Positions 42,516 to 50,764 of a DNA stretch of 64,000 nucleotides are shown here, piece by piece (within the stretch, counting starts at the first letter, position 1; every line of letters starts with the position of its first letter). The notes under the pieces are model-generated. The model was not told the DNA's origin and searched no databases. It saw only the letters and a program-made list of their open reading frames with translations. Made by a program: the position numbers and the translations under genes. The DNA is from a bacterium (GTDB lineage Bacteria; Hinthialibacterota; Hinthialibacteria; H5-UNCL2). The stretch is from contig JABTUV010000019.1 of NCBI GenBank assembly GCA_015075175.1, positions 1 to 64,000 of the forward strand, read 5' to 3'.

Positions 42516-44562
42516 ATGCGCCGGTTGATCGCTGTCGCCGCGTGTTTCGCACTCATCTTCACGATGCGGGGGAACGCCGCCATGCCGCCCGAGGCTTTTC
42601 AGATGCTTCCCAGGCCCAAGGAGGTCGTATTGACGGGCGGAGCCGGGCTGTCATACGGCGGGTTGCGGGGGCTCGTGCTGGTGGACTGTCGGCGGCCGGT
42701 CCTGCCGCCGCTGTTGGACTTTTTGCCGCTGCTTGAGGAGAGCGGACGGGGGGTGCTCACCCTGCGGCTGGCCGCGGACGCCGAGCTGCCCGCTTCGACG
42801 GAGGGATACGCGCTCACCGTCCGCGAGGGACGCGCGGAGATCGCCTCGCGCGGACAGGCGGGACTCTTCTACGGCTGCCGGACGCTGGCGCAACTGTTGG
42901 AGGACGCGCGCGACACAGGTACGGCGATTCCCGCGCTGGCCATCCGGGACTGGCCGATGCTGGAGTACCGCGCCGTCCACATCGACACCAAACATCATCT
43001 CGATACGCTCCGATATAACTATGATTTGATCGACCGGCTGGCGGCGATCAAGATCAACGCGATCATCTGGGAGTTCGAGGACAAGCTGGCTACCGGCTGC
43101 GTCCGCTGGTAGCTGCGCCGCAGCACATCACGCTCGAGGAGATGGCGGCCTGACCGCGTATGCGCGCGAGCGGCACATCGATCTGTCCCCGCTGGTGCAG
43201 GGTCTTGGGCACGCCACCTTCATCCTCAAGCACGAGGCTTACAAGCATCTGCGCGAGAAGCCGGAGGACCGCTGGGCCTTTTGTCCCAGCCTGGATGAAA
43301 CCTATGAGGTGCAGTTTGATCTCTATCGTGACGCCATCACAGCGACGCCGGGTGGGCGGTACCTGCACGTGGGAGGCGACGAAGTTTCCGTGGGTACGTG
43401 CCCGCGCTGCCAGCCGATCGCCGACCGTGAGGGCAAGCTGGCGCTGAATCTCTTGTGGCTCAAGCGGGTATGCGCGTTCGCGCGCGAGCACGGGCGCATC
43501 CCCATCTTCTGGGACGACATGATTTTCAACCATGCGGGCGTGTATGGGACGATGCACGGCGAGCGGGCGGGCCAGGACGTGGCGGGCATCTGGGAAAAGG
43601 GGCTGCCCGTGTTGGAGCGACTGCTGCCGCGGTTTCCGAAGGACTGCGTGTACATGCGTTGGAACTACGGGCCGGCGCGCGAGGAGGGCAACCGGCGCGC
43701 GCTGGACTGGTACAACCAGCATGGGCTTGCGGTGATGATCGCGACGGCGGCGCAGTGCACGTCGCCGCTCATGCCGGAGGAGGCGCGGCCGGCGGCGATC
43801 GAGAGCTTCACCGGGCTGGCGGCGGAGCGCGGCATAACGGGCATGCTGTGCACGGCCTGGGACGACTGCTCACCCCACATGGAGACCTACTGGCGAGGGC
43901 TTTGCGCGGCGGCGGAGTACGGTTGGTCGCCGGCCGGTCGCAGTCTTTCCGAGTTTGAAGTTGCATATCTCGCGCGCACGTTCGGGCCGGAAGCGAAGTC
44001 GGCGACGGACCTCTACCGGGACCTCTGGGAGAGCGTGCGATTCTGGAATCGCGCGCTGGTACTGGACGGCGACCGCGAGCGCTATCGCAACCTGATCGAC
44101 CTGCCGGACGCAAGCGATCCGGGCGCGTGGAGCGAGAGACATCGGGATCGCATTGCGATTGCGCGCGCGGAAATCGAGCGTGCGCGGACGCGCGGTGAAC
44201 GTGTCGCCGAGCTTCTGAAGGAGTCGCGGCGGGGGCGGTTTCAACTTGAAATCCTGGGCGCGATCAATCGCTTTCAGGCGGGGCCGTCGCGGCTGCTGGT
44301 GGCGCTGGCGGCGGCGGACGCCAGCGAGTCGGTCGCGCGCAAGCGCGGATTGGAGGAGGTGCGCGCGGCGCTGGCGGAGCACGCGGACGCCTGGGGCGAA
44401 CTAAGATCAAGCTATGGCAGGTCGCGCATTTTGGACTATCCCGGATACGTGCCGGATCATTACTTTCATTTCGCCAGCAAGCGGCACGACATCTCATTCA
44501 TGATCACGGTCGAGGAGGCGCTGCATCCCAAGGTGGAGGCGTGGCTGTCGGAGTCGTCATGA
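42516..44562 (+). CDS. Secreted GH20 beta-N-acetylhexosaminidase-like enzyme, frameshifted once
   Basis: About 680 residues. Signal peptide MRRLIAVAACFALIFTMRG. Residues about 25-135 form the GH20b domain (EGYALTVREGRAEIASRGQA then GLFYGCRTLAQLL), followed by the barrel (YRAVHIDTKHHLDTLRYNYD). The catalytic pair is in YLHVGGDEVSVGTCPRC, matching the HxGGDE motif with Asp and Glu. A break near 43,100-43,190 separates the two halves; LTAYARERHIDLSPLVQGLG continues in the second frame. GH20 enzymes remove terminal GlcNAc or GalNAc from glycans. GGGAGGAG precedes the start. Its stop overlaps the next gene's ATG, so it heads a three-gene coupled operon. The barrel is followed by an unusually long helical tail. 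Confidence 0.85.
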
Positions 44563-45848
44563 GTTGCGCGCGAGGGGACGGAGGCGGACGTAGCGGCGAC
44601 CTCGCGTCGCCGGTGTCGGGGACGTTTCGTCTCCGAGTCGCCTGGGCGAGGATGGTGCTCCTCTGCGCCATGGTCGCGTTCTGCGGATGCAGCGCGCACT
44701 ATCGGGGCACGCCGATAGCGGACGCGCAGGACCGGCGGGAACTGGTGCGGGTAGCGCCGGGCGCGGTCGGAATCGAGAAGGCGAAACTGGAGCGCGTTGA
44801 CGACATCGTCGCGGAGGTGGTCGCCGCGGGCAGGACCGCCGGAGCGGTCGTCGTGATCGGCAAGGGACATTCCGTTCTATATCGCAGGGCCTACGGAGAC
44901 CTGCAGGTCGCCCCGCGGCGGCGGGGCATGCGGCGGGACGCGGTGTTTGATCTGGCGAGCATCAGCAAGCCGGTTTCGACCGCGGCAGGCGTGATGCTGC
45001 TTTATGATGAAGGTAAGGTGGACATCGACGGGCGCGCGTCGCGTTATCTGAGTGAATTTGATACGCCCGACAAGCGCGGAATCACGGTGCGACAGCTTCT
45101 GACGCACACGTCGGGTTTGCCGGCGGGTATACACATTCCGACGCTGGAGAGGCGGGCGGGTCCGGGACCGAACGCGCAGGCGTACTATGAGGCCATCGCG
45201 CGCTGCCCGCTGTCGGCGACTCCGGGGACGCGGTTCATTTACAGCGACGTGAACTACGCGGCGCTGGCGCACTTGGTCGCGGTGGTTGCGGGGCAAAGGA
45301 TGGATGAGTACCTGCGGGAGCGGCTGTATCGCCCGTTGGGGATGAAGTCGACGGGATACTACCTGGGGCGCAACGCGTTGTCGCGCACGGCGCCGAACAA
45401 GCCGGCGGGGGCGGGGCGCATCGGCCTAGTGCACGATCCGACGGCGCGGTACATTCAGGACGGGGCGGCCGCGGGCGGCAACGCCGGGCTTTTTTCCAGC
45501 GCGGACGATCTGGCGCGTTTCGCCCGCATGTTGCTCAATGGCGGGACGTGGGACGGGCATCGTCTGTTGTCGGAACGCGCCGTGGAGTTGATGACGACGC
45601 GACAGACCCGGGTGGCGCCGCGCAGCCTGGGTTGGCACGTGTTTTCCAGCACCGGTGAAGCCGGGTCGGCGACGGCGATTTCGCACACGGGTTGGACGGG
45701 AACCTACATGTACGTGAACTTTCAGCACGAGGTGTTCGTCATCTATCTGACCAACCGCACCCACTTGCGGGACGAGCCTGACGCGACGGGGCGGCGGGTG
45801 AACGAGGTGATGGCCGTGATAGCCGACGCGCTGGGGTTTGAATACTGA
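44559..45848 (+). CDS. Beta-lactamase-fold serine hydrolase (class C/EstB-like)
   Basis: 429 residues. The nucleophile motif is Ser134-Ile-Ser-Lys137 in DLASISKPVS, the second motif is Tyr228-Ser-Asp in FIYSDVNYAAL, and the KTG-like box is HTGWTG. These place it in the class C/esterase/D-aminopeptidase clan; an esterase or carboxypeptidase is as likely as a lactamase. The N-terminus has a basic arm and then WARMVLLCAMVAFCGC with a lipobox-like FCGC at residues 41-44, so it is probably a lipoprotein. The start at 44559 overlaps the GH20 stop (ATGA); an in-frame methionine 18 bases earlier is less likely. The context suggests removal of ester or amide substituents from a glycan or glycopeptide. 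Confidence 0.85.
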   Translation: MSCARGDGGGRSGDLASPVSGTFRLRVAWARMVLLCAMVAFCGCSAHYRGTPIADAQDRRELVRVAPGAVGIEKAKLERVDDIVAEVVAAGRTAGAVVVIGKGHSVLYRRAYGDLQVAPRRRGMRRDAVFDLASISKPVSTAAGVMLLYDEGKVDIDGRASRYLSEFDTPDKRGITVRQLLTHTSGLPAGIHIPTLERRAGPGPNAQAYYEAIARCPLSATPGTRFIYSDVNYAALAHLVAVVAGQRMDEYLRERLYRPLGMKSTGYYLGRNALSRTAPNKPAGAGRIGLVHDPTARYIQDGAAAGGNAGLFSSADDLARFARMLLNGGTWDGHRLLSERAVELMTTRQTRVAPRSLGWHVFSSTGEAGSATAISHTGWTGTYMYVNFQHEVFVIYLTNRTHLRDEPDATGRRVNEVMAVIADALGFEY

Positions 45849-47911
45849 TGGTGCGGTTTTCTGCAACTATGATGCGCGGGCGGATCGCCGTCGGTCGGCA
45901 TTTGTGGTTTTCAGCGTCGGTGGTGTTGCTTTTGAGCGGCGTGGCGCGGGCGGAGCCGTCGCTGGAGGAGCTGCTGGGGGCGTGCGAATTCCTGGACGTC
46001 GGGGACGTGCCGGAAGGCGTGGTTCACGCGCCGGAGTCGGCGGTGTACGTGGCGCTGCCGGTCGACGGGGGTGATGACAACCATCCGGGCACGTCGTTGG
46101 ACCGACCTTTCGCGACGCTGGACCGCGCCCTCGAGTACGCTGAGGCGCATTCGGAAACGGCGCTGTCCATCTACCTGCGGCGCGGCGTACACACATATAA
46201 ATCGAAGCTTCCGGAGCAAGTGATTTCGCGCGGTAATCTGACGATTGCGTCGCTGCCCGGCGAGTTCGCCACGGTGCGTGCACCCTATTGGCCCGGGAGA
46301 CCGGGGAGCGAGAGGGAGGCCACGGCGTTCGTCGCAGATGGGTCGCTGGAGAAGCTGGCGTTTGAGTCGCTGGTGCTTCTGGGTTGGCGGACGTGTTTCG
46401 AGTTGCGGGCGGGCGGCGGGAAGATGGCGGACGTGGTCGTCCGCAACGTGTTGGCGACGGACTTCGCGCCGACGGTGGAGGGGGCGTCGTCGTCGTTCTT
46501 GCGCGGCGCTGCAGGTGGTGAAGCCGGCAGTGAGGGCGTCTTGGCGAAATTGGCGCTGGTGAATGTTAGCGTGATGGGGGCGAGCTGCGGGGTGGAGCTC
46601 GGTAGCGCCGCGGGCGGGTCGGTGCGGGGGGTGCGATTGTCGCACTTCAATTACATGGGCGGCGGCGCGGCGCTCGGGGCGGCCGGGGAGAGCGGGGTGC
46701 GGCTGTGGAATTGCGAGAGGGTGCTGTTGGACCATTGCCGGATCGTGAGCGCGGGCGGCGGCGGGATGGTTTTGGACGGCTCGAACGTCGCGATCGTGAA
46801 CAGTTACGTTGAGCGGGCGGGCGGCGCGGCGGTGGAACTCATGCGCGACGGGGAATTGATCAACAGCATACTATACGCCCACCCGGCGGCGCGGCTGGCG
46901 CCGCTGGTGGTGCACGCAGGACCTTTGCGCTGTGTGCATAGTGCGATTGTGGAGGGCCCGACGTCTTACCTTGCGGCGTTCAACTATGATGGCAGCGGTT
47001 CGGGTCGTTGCGAGATGGTGAACTCGGTTTTCGCGCGCGGCGGATCGTTTTACGCGGGGACGGACGGGCTGGTGGCGTTGTCGAACCGTTTTGCTGAAAT
47101 CACGCCGGGCGCGCCGCTGGTTGCGGGGCAGGCGCTTGCGGCGGACGCGACCGCGCTGAATCAACGGGCCAATTGTTCCGGGAACGCGGTCTCGACGCTG
47201 CAATTCGCATCACCGGAGACGGGGGACTGGCGGAGCAGGGCGGAGAGCGACTGGGTGGATGCGGGAGCGACGGCCGGGGTGCTGCTGCCGTCGTTCGATT
47301 ACTACGGGCGGGCGCGGGCGCAGGGGAATGGACCGGACATCGGGCCGGCGGAGCGGGTCGTGGCGACTCCGACGCCCACACCGACGCCGACGGTGGCGCC
47401 CACGGTGACGGTGACGCCGACGCCCACCTATCGTGTGATAGCGGCGATGGAGGCGCGGGCTTTATTTGACGCGGGGGCGGACGTGCTTTTCGTGGACGTG
47501 CGCGAGGACTTCGAGTATCGCGGCGGTCACGTGCCGGGAGCGTTGAATTTACCCTGGAACACGAATGTCCTGCAGAACAATCATGCGACGTTGCCGGAGA
47601 AGATGAAGATCATTTACGACCAGCGCGGCTCACGCGGCGCGGCGGCGTCACAGTTTCTCGTCAATCAGGGGCACGGCGGGGTGTACAATCTTGCGGGCGG
47701 ACTGGAGGCGTGGCTGGCGCTGCCCGCGCCGGTGCGACCACCGGCGGACTACTCGCACGACGACGTGGTGGACGCGGCGGATCTCGTGCTGCTTCTGCGC
47801 GTGCGGCCGGACGCGCTGTTGGACCTCAACGAGGACTTCGCGTTCGACTATCGCGACGTGTTTTTGTTCGCGCTGTCGTGGGGGCGTGTATACCGTCCGA
47901 TCGTGGAGTAG
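45848..47911 (+). CDS. Secreted beta-helix protein with inactive rhodanese and dockerin-like C-terminus
   Basis: 687 residues. Signal peptide ending SGVARAEPS. Residues about 60-500 are a right-handed parallel beta-helix typical of polysaccharide-binding or lyase proteins (for example GVRLWNCERVLLDHCRIVSA). A Thr-Pro linker follows (VATPTPTPTPTVAPTVTV, about 506-528), then a rhodanese fold (DVLFVDVREDFEYRGGHVPG ALNLPW) at about 529-625. Its catalytic loop reads IIYDQRGSRG: the cysteine is Asp591, so sulfur transfer is not expected. The last 55 residues (HDDVVDAADLVLLLR and LDLNEDFAFDYRDVFLFALS) look like a dockerin type I or EF-hand pair. The start overlaps the previous stop (TGATG). Known families are combined here in an unusual order. 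Confidence 0.82.
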   Translation: MVRFSATMMRGRIAVGRHLWFSASVVLLLSGVARAEPSLEELLGACEFLDVGDVPEGVVHAPESAVYVALPVDGGDDNHPGTSLDRPFATLDRALEYAEAHSETALSIYLRRGVHTYKSKLPEQVISRGNLTIASLPGEFATVRAPYWPGRPGSEREATAFVADGSLEKLAFESLVLLGWRTCFELRAGGGKMADVVVRNVLATDFAPTVEGASSSFLRGAAGGEAGSEGVLAKLALVNVSVMGASCGVELGSAAGGSVRGVRLSHFNYMGGGAALGAAGESGVRLWNCERVLLDHCRIVSAGGGGMVLDGSNVAIVNSYVERAGGAAVELMRDGELINSILYAHPAARLAPLVVHAGPLRCVHSAIVEGPTSYLAAFNYDGSGSGRCEMVNSVFARGGSFYAGTDGLVALSNRFAEITPGAPLVAGQALAADATALNQRANCSGNAVSTLQFASPETGDWRSRAESDWVDAGATAGVLLPSFDYYGRARAQGNGPDIGPAERVVATPTPTPTPTVAPTVTVTPTPTYRVIAAMEARALFDAGADVLFVDVREDFEYRGGHVPGALNLPWNTNVLQNNHATLPEKMKIIYDQRGSRGAAASQFLVNQGHGGVYNLAGGLEAWLALPAPVRPPADYSHDDVVDAADLVLLLRVRPDALLDLNEDFAFDYRDVFLFALSWGRVYRPIVE

Positions 47912-47926
47912 GCAAGGCGGCGGCGC

Positions 47927-48949
47927 TCAGGCGTAGAGGTGCGCGACGTAGTCGGCGTAGCCGTTATAGAGGAGCGTGTCCCGGTTTTCGCCGGTTCCGA
48001 GCATTCGCTCCTTCTTCTGGGACCAGCGCGGATGGGGGACGTCAGGCTCGACGTTGGAATGCCAGCTGTACTCCCTGGGGTTGACGTCGTTCCAGAAAGT
48101 CGGTGGCCGCTCGGCGGTGAACTCGATTCCGACCAGGGATTTGATGGACTTGAGGCCGTATTTCCAGGGAAGGACGAGGCGCAGGGGTGCGCCGCATTGG
48201 GCCGGCAGCGGCTTGCCGTAAATGCCGGCGGCCAGAATGGCCAGCTCGTTCATGGCCTCGGGAAGTGTGATGGCCTCATAGTAGGGAAACGGATAATTCT
48301 CGTATTTTTCAAAACCGGGCGCCTCCTCGGGGCGCATGAAGGTGACCAAGCGAAGGAAGGCGGCCTCGTTTTTGACTCCCACGTGATCCAGAAGCGCCTT
48401 GATGGGAAAGCCGGTCCAGGGAACGGCCATGGCCCAGGCCTCCACGCAGCGGAAGCGGTAGAGCCGCTCCTCCAGCGGCATCTTGGCGATCAAGTCGTAG
48501 GCGTCGTAAACGCCGGGGCGTTCGCAGAGACCGGCGATCTCGATCTCCCAGGGATGGGTGCGAAACTTACCCACCAATTTGTGGACCTCGCTCTTGCTGG
48601 TGGAAAACTCATAGAAGTTGTTGTAGGTCGTCGCTTGCTTTTCATGGGTCAAGTCGCGGTCGAGAGCGTAGGCGGTGTTGGGAGAGGCGGGAAATAACTT
48701 CGCATAGGTGGGAGGAAAGGGGAGGAGGGCTTCCGGCGTGGCGGCACGGGGCGGTTGGGTGGGGATGGAGCGGTCGGCGGGTTGAGGTGGGGCGGACGGG
48801 GCGAAGGGGCGGTCGCAGGCGGGCAGGAGGGCGCCGAGGCCGAGAAAGCCCATCTGCTTGAGGAAGCGCCGCCGGTCGTGATAGACGGACTCGGGCGTGG
48901 CCTGGCTCTCCGGGATGGCCCAGCCGGGGACGGTTTTGACGTGGGGCAT
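47927..48949 (-). CDS. msrP: Methionine-sulfoxide reductase catalytic subunit MsrP (YedY-like molybdoenzyme)
   Basis: 340 residues. Periplasmic molybdopterin enzyme that repairs oxidised methionine in envelope proteins. A Tat signal is visible (RRRFLKQMGFLGLGALLPAC). Family landmarks: ATTYNNFYEFSTSK, WEIEIAGLCERPG, the molybdenum ligand Cys168 in RFRCVEAWAMAVPWTG, and PAQCGAPLRLVLPWKYGLKS with KSIVGI-like ending. The length is normal. The heme-containing membrane partner MsrQ is not adjacent, so electrons may come from elsewhere. The N-terminus before the twin arginine (MPHVKTVPGWAIPESQ) is long but usual for this group. A TatA gene lies 8 kb away. It is convergent with the beta-helix gene. 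Confidence 0.95.
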   Translation of the reverse strand: MPHVKTVPGWAIPESQATPESVYHDRRRFLKQMGFLGLGALLPACDRPFAPSAPPQPADRSIPTQPPRAATPEALLPFPPTYAKLFPASPNTAYALDRDLTHEKQATTYNNFYEFSTSKSEVHKLVGKFRTHPWEIEIAGLCERPGVYDAYDLIAKMPLEERLYRFRCVEAWAMAVPWTGFPIKALLDHVGVKNEAAFLRLVTFMRPEEAPGFEKYENYPFPYYEAITLPEAMNELAILAAGIYGKPLPAQCGAPLRLVLPWKYGLKSIKSLVGIEFTAERPPTFWNDVNPREYSWHSNVEPDVPHPRWSQKKERMLGTGENRDTLLYNGYADYVAHLYA

Positions 48950-49288
48950 GGCGCGGCTCCAGGTCCGAGGGTGGAGAAGACTAACACGAGCGGAGGGGGC
49001 GCGGCAAGCGAAGTCAGGGCAAGGGAAGTCGCGGTATGGTGGAGATGACCGTGTTTTACAGTCGGCGGCGTAGGGGGCATGTGGGTGGCATAGCTACAGT
49101 TTCGACCGAAGGAGAAATCCTACCCGCTACCGTGGCTCGAGTACGCGGGAGAAGATTTCTCCTTCGGTCGAAATGACAGTCCTGGCGGCGGGTGGAGGCG
49201 ATCCGATCCTTGCCTGGAGTGCGAGGCGGCTTGGGCGGAGCGGGGAGAAGCGTGGGCATGGGAAGCCGCCATGTGGTTGGAAAAGTGC
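48950..49288. repeat. Intergenic stretch with family A hairpin (49094-49179)
   Basis: No gene is seen. The left arm ACAGTTTCGACCGAAGGAGA and right arm TCTCCTTCGGTCGAAATGAC are one of the best preserved pairs in the window, and the inner CTCGAGTACGCGGGAGAAG differs from other copies. It separates msrP from the divergent arsR promoter. Confidence 0.8.
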
Positions 49289-49317
49289 TTGACAGGGCGC
49301 GCGAAGATTATTATATT
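49289..49317 (+). promoter_or_regulatory. Strong promoter of arsR-arsM
   Basis: Perfect TTGACA (49289-49294), a 17-bp spacer and TATATT (49312-49317). This is the closest match to consensus in the window. Confidence 0.8.
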
Positions 49318-49334
49318 TCGCCACGTAACGAAAT
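49315..49334. promoter_or_regulatory. Candidate ArsR operator
   Basis: Inverted repeat ATTTCG-N8-CGAAAT overlapping the last bases of the -10 element and the expected transcript start. A dimeric ArsR bound here would block RNA polymerase, the usual autoregulation of this family. Confidence 0.5.
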
Positions 49335-49354
49335 GAGGAGGGCCGCAGGAGGTA

Positions 49355-49703
49355 GTGGAGGTGGCCAAGGCGCTGGGGACGAGACGCGGCTGCGGCTGCT
49401 GCGCGTTGGGGAGAGAGTTGTGCGTGTGCCGCTCTTCGTGCTGGTGGAATTGGCGCCTTCCACCGTCTCCGCCACCTGGCGATTCTGCGGGCGGCGCGGC
49501 TGGTGGAGATGCGCAAGAGGCCGGTGGGTGTACTACCGGCTGGCGGGGCGGGAGGCGCCGGAGCCGGCGCGGTCGGCGCTGGCGTGGCTGCGGGGCGTCT
49601 GGGCGATGATCCCATCCTCGCCCGGACCGCCCGCCTGGCCCGCATTCTGAAGATGACGCCGGAGGAGCCTGTGCGAGCAGGGATGCTGGTGCTGAGGGCG
49701 TAG
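49355..49703 (+). CDS. ArsR-family metalloregulator, frameshifted
   Basis: Small winged-helix repressor. Recognisable text in shifting frames: VEVAKALG, then [10 protein letters not shown], [24 protein letters not shown], and [20 protein letters not shown] at the end of the wing, followed by RILKMTPEE. Combined length is about 115 residues, normal for ArsR. AGGAGG at 49347-49352 favours GTG at 49361; GTG at 49355 is the alternative. The strong promoter and inverted repeat upstream, together with the ArsM-type methyltransferase downstream, suggest an arsenite- or SAM/SAH-responsive switch. Metal-binding cysteines cannot be placed with confidence because of the indels. Confidence 0.72.
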
Positions 49704-49725
49704 GCGCAGCACGCTGCGCAAGCAC
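49701..49725. repeat. Family E palindrome between arsR and arsM
   Basis: TAGGCGCAGCACGCTGCGCA followed by AGCACGG. The GCGCAG/CTGCGC arms could form a compact hairpin in the arsR-arsM transcript. Confidence 0.75.
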
Positions 49726-49771
49726 GGCCGCGCGGCGAGGTTGCGCGGGGGCGAGTGAGAGAAAGGAGAAG

Positions 49772-50613
49772 ATGATGGTGCAATTTCGAGCCAAGGATCC
49801 CGATGCCGTGCGCGAGACGGTGCGGGAAGGATACGCTGAAGGTGGCTGGGGCGGGGTGGATGCTGCGGGCCGGTCTCGTCGTGCTGCGGGCCGTCCCAGG
49901 CGGTTCGCTGTCGCGCGAGATCAGCTACAGCGAAGCGAGCCTGCAACGCTGCCGGAAGGGGCGGACATGGGGTTGTCGTGCGGCAATCCCACGGCGCTGG
50001 CGTCACTGTCGCCGGGCGAAGTGGTGCTGGATTTGGGGAGCGGCGGGGTCTGGACGTGTTCATCGCGGCGCAGAAGGTGGGGCCTACGGGGCGGGCCATC
50101 GGCGTGGACATGACGCCGGAGATGCTGGGCAAGGCGCGCGCGAACATCGCGGCGTTCACGAAGCGCACGGGCCTGTCCAACGTCGAGTCCGGCTGGGCGA
50201 GATCGAGCATCTTCCGGTCGCGGACGGGAGCGTGGACGTGGTGATCTCGAACTGCGTGATCAACCTGTCGCCGGACAAGGCGCAGGTGTGGCGGGAGATT
50301 GCGCGCGTGCTGCGGCCGGGCGGGCGGGTAGCCGTGTCGGATCTGGCACTGCTGCGCCCCCTGCCGGAGGCGATCCGGGAGATGGTGGAGGCGCTGGTAG
50401 GATGCGTTGGGGGCGCGGTGCTGGTTTCCGAGACGGAGGAGATGGCGCGCGCGGCGGGCCTCGTGGAGGTTGTGTTGACTTCCAATCCCGTTACGTCGAT
50501 GCCATGACGCAGTGGAACGATCCATTGTATCGGAGCATCATCGCGCACCTGCCCGCGGGGACGAAGGCCAGCGATTATATCACCAGCCTGTCGGTGTCGG
50601 CGCGGAGGGGTGA
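49772..50613 (+). CDS. arsM: ArsM-type arsenite SAM methyltransferase, frameshifted
   Basis: About 280 residues once frames are joined. [20 protein letters not shown] opens the gene after AAAGGAG. A cysteine-rich stretch, readable in another frame as [15 protein letters not shown], matches the N-terminal double-cysteine region of ArsM. The SAM site is in [11 protein letters not shown]-like text, then [40 protein letters not shown] (the conserved late cysteine) and [20 protein letters not shown]. The tail [20 protein letters not shown] with [16 protein letters not shown] ends near 50613. The enzyme methylates trivalent arsenic to volatile or excretable forms. The end is approximate because the final frame is shifted. 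Confidence 0.78.
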
Positions 50614-50681
50614 GGGCCGGGTCGCCGCGGCGGCCGGGGGTCGTGCCGGGCGGCCGTGCGCCTACTTTGCCGGCAACCGCC

Positions 50682-50710
50682 TTGACCCCGCTGCGCTTCC
50701 GGCCTATATT
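50682..50710 (+). promoter_or_regulatory. Promoter of the XPB helicase gene
   Basis: TTGACC (50682-50687), a 17-bp spacer and TATATT (50705-50710). Transcription would start near 50717, about 48 bases before the inferred start codon. Confidence 0.7.
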
Positions 50711-50764
50711 GACAGACTACTCTGGCCTCGGTCTCCGCGCCGGGGCTACGCGGAGGTTGGGTAC

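Noticed and set aside
50288-50764. N-terminal extension of the XPB helicase
   Set aside because: This part of the frame covers the end of arsM and the XPB promoter, and homologues begin near 50765.
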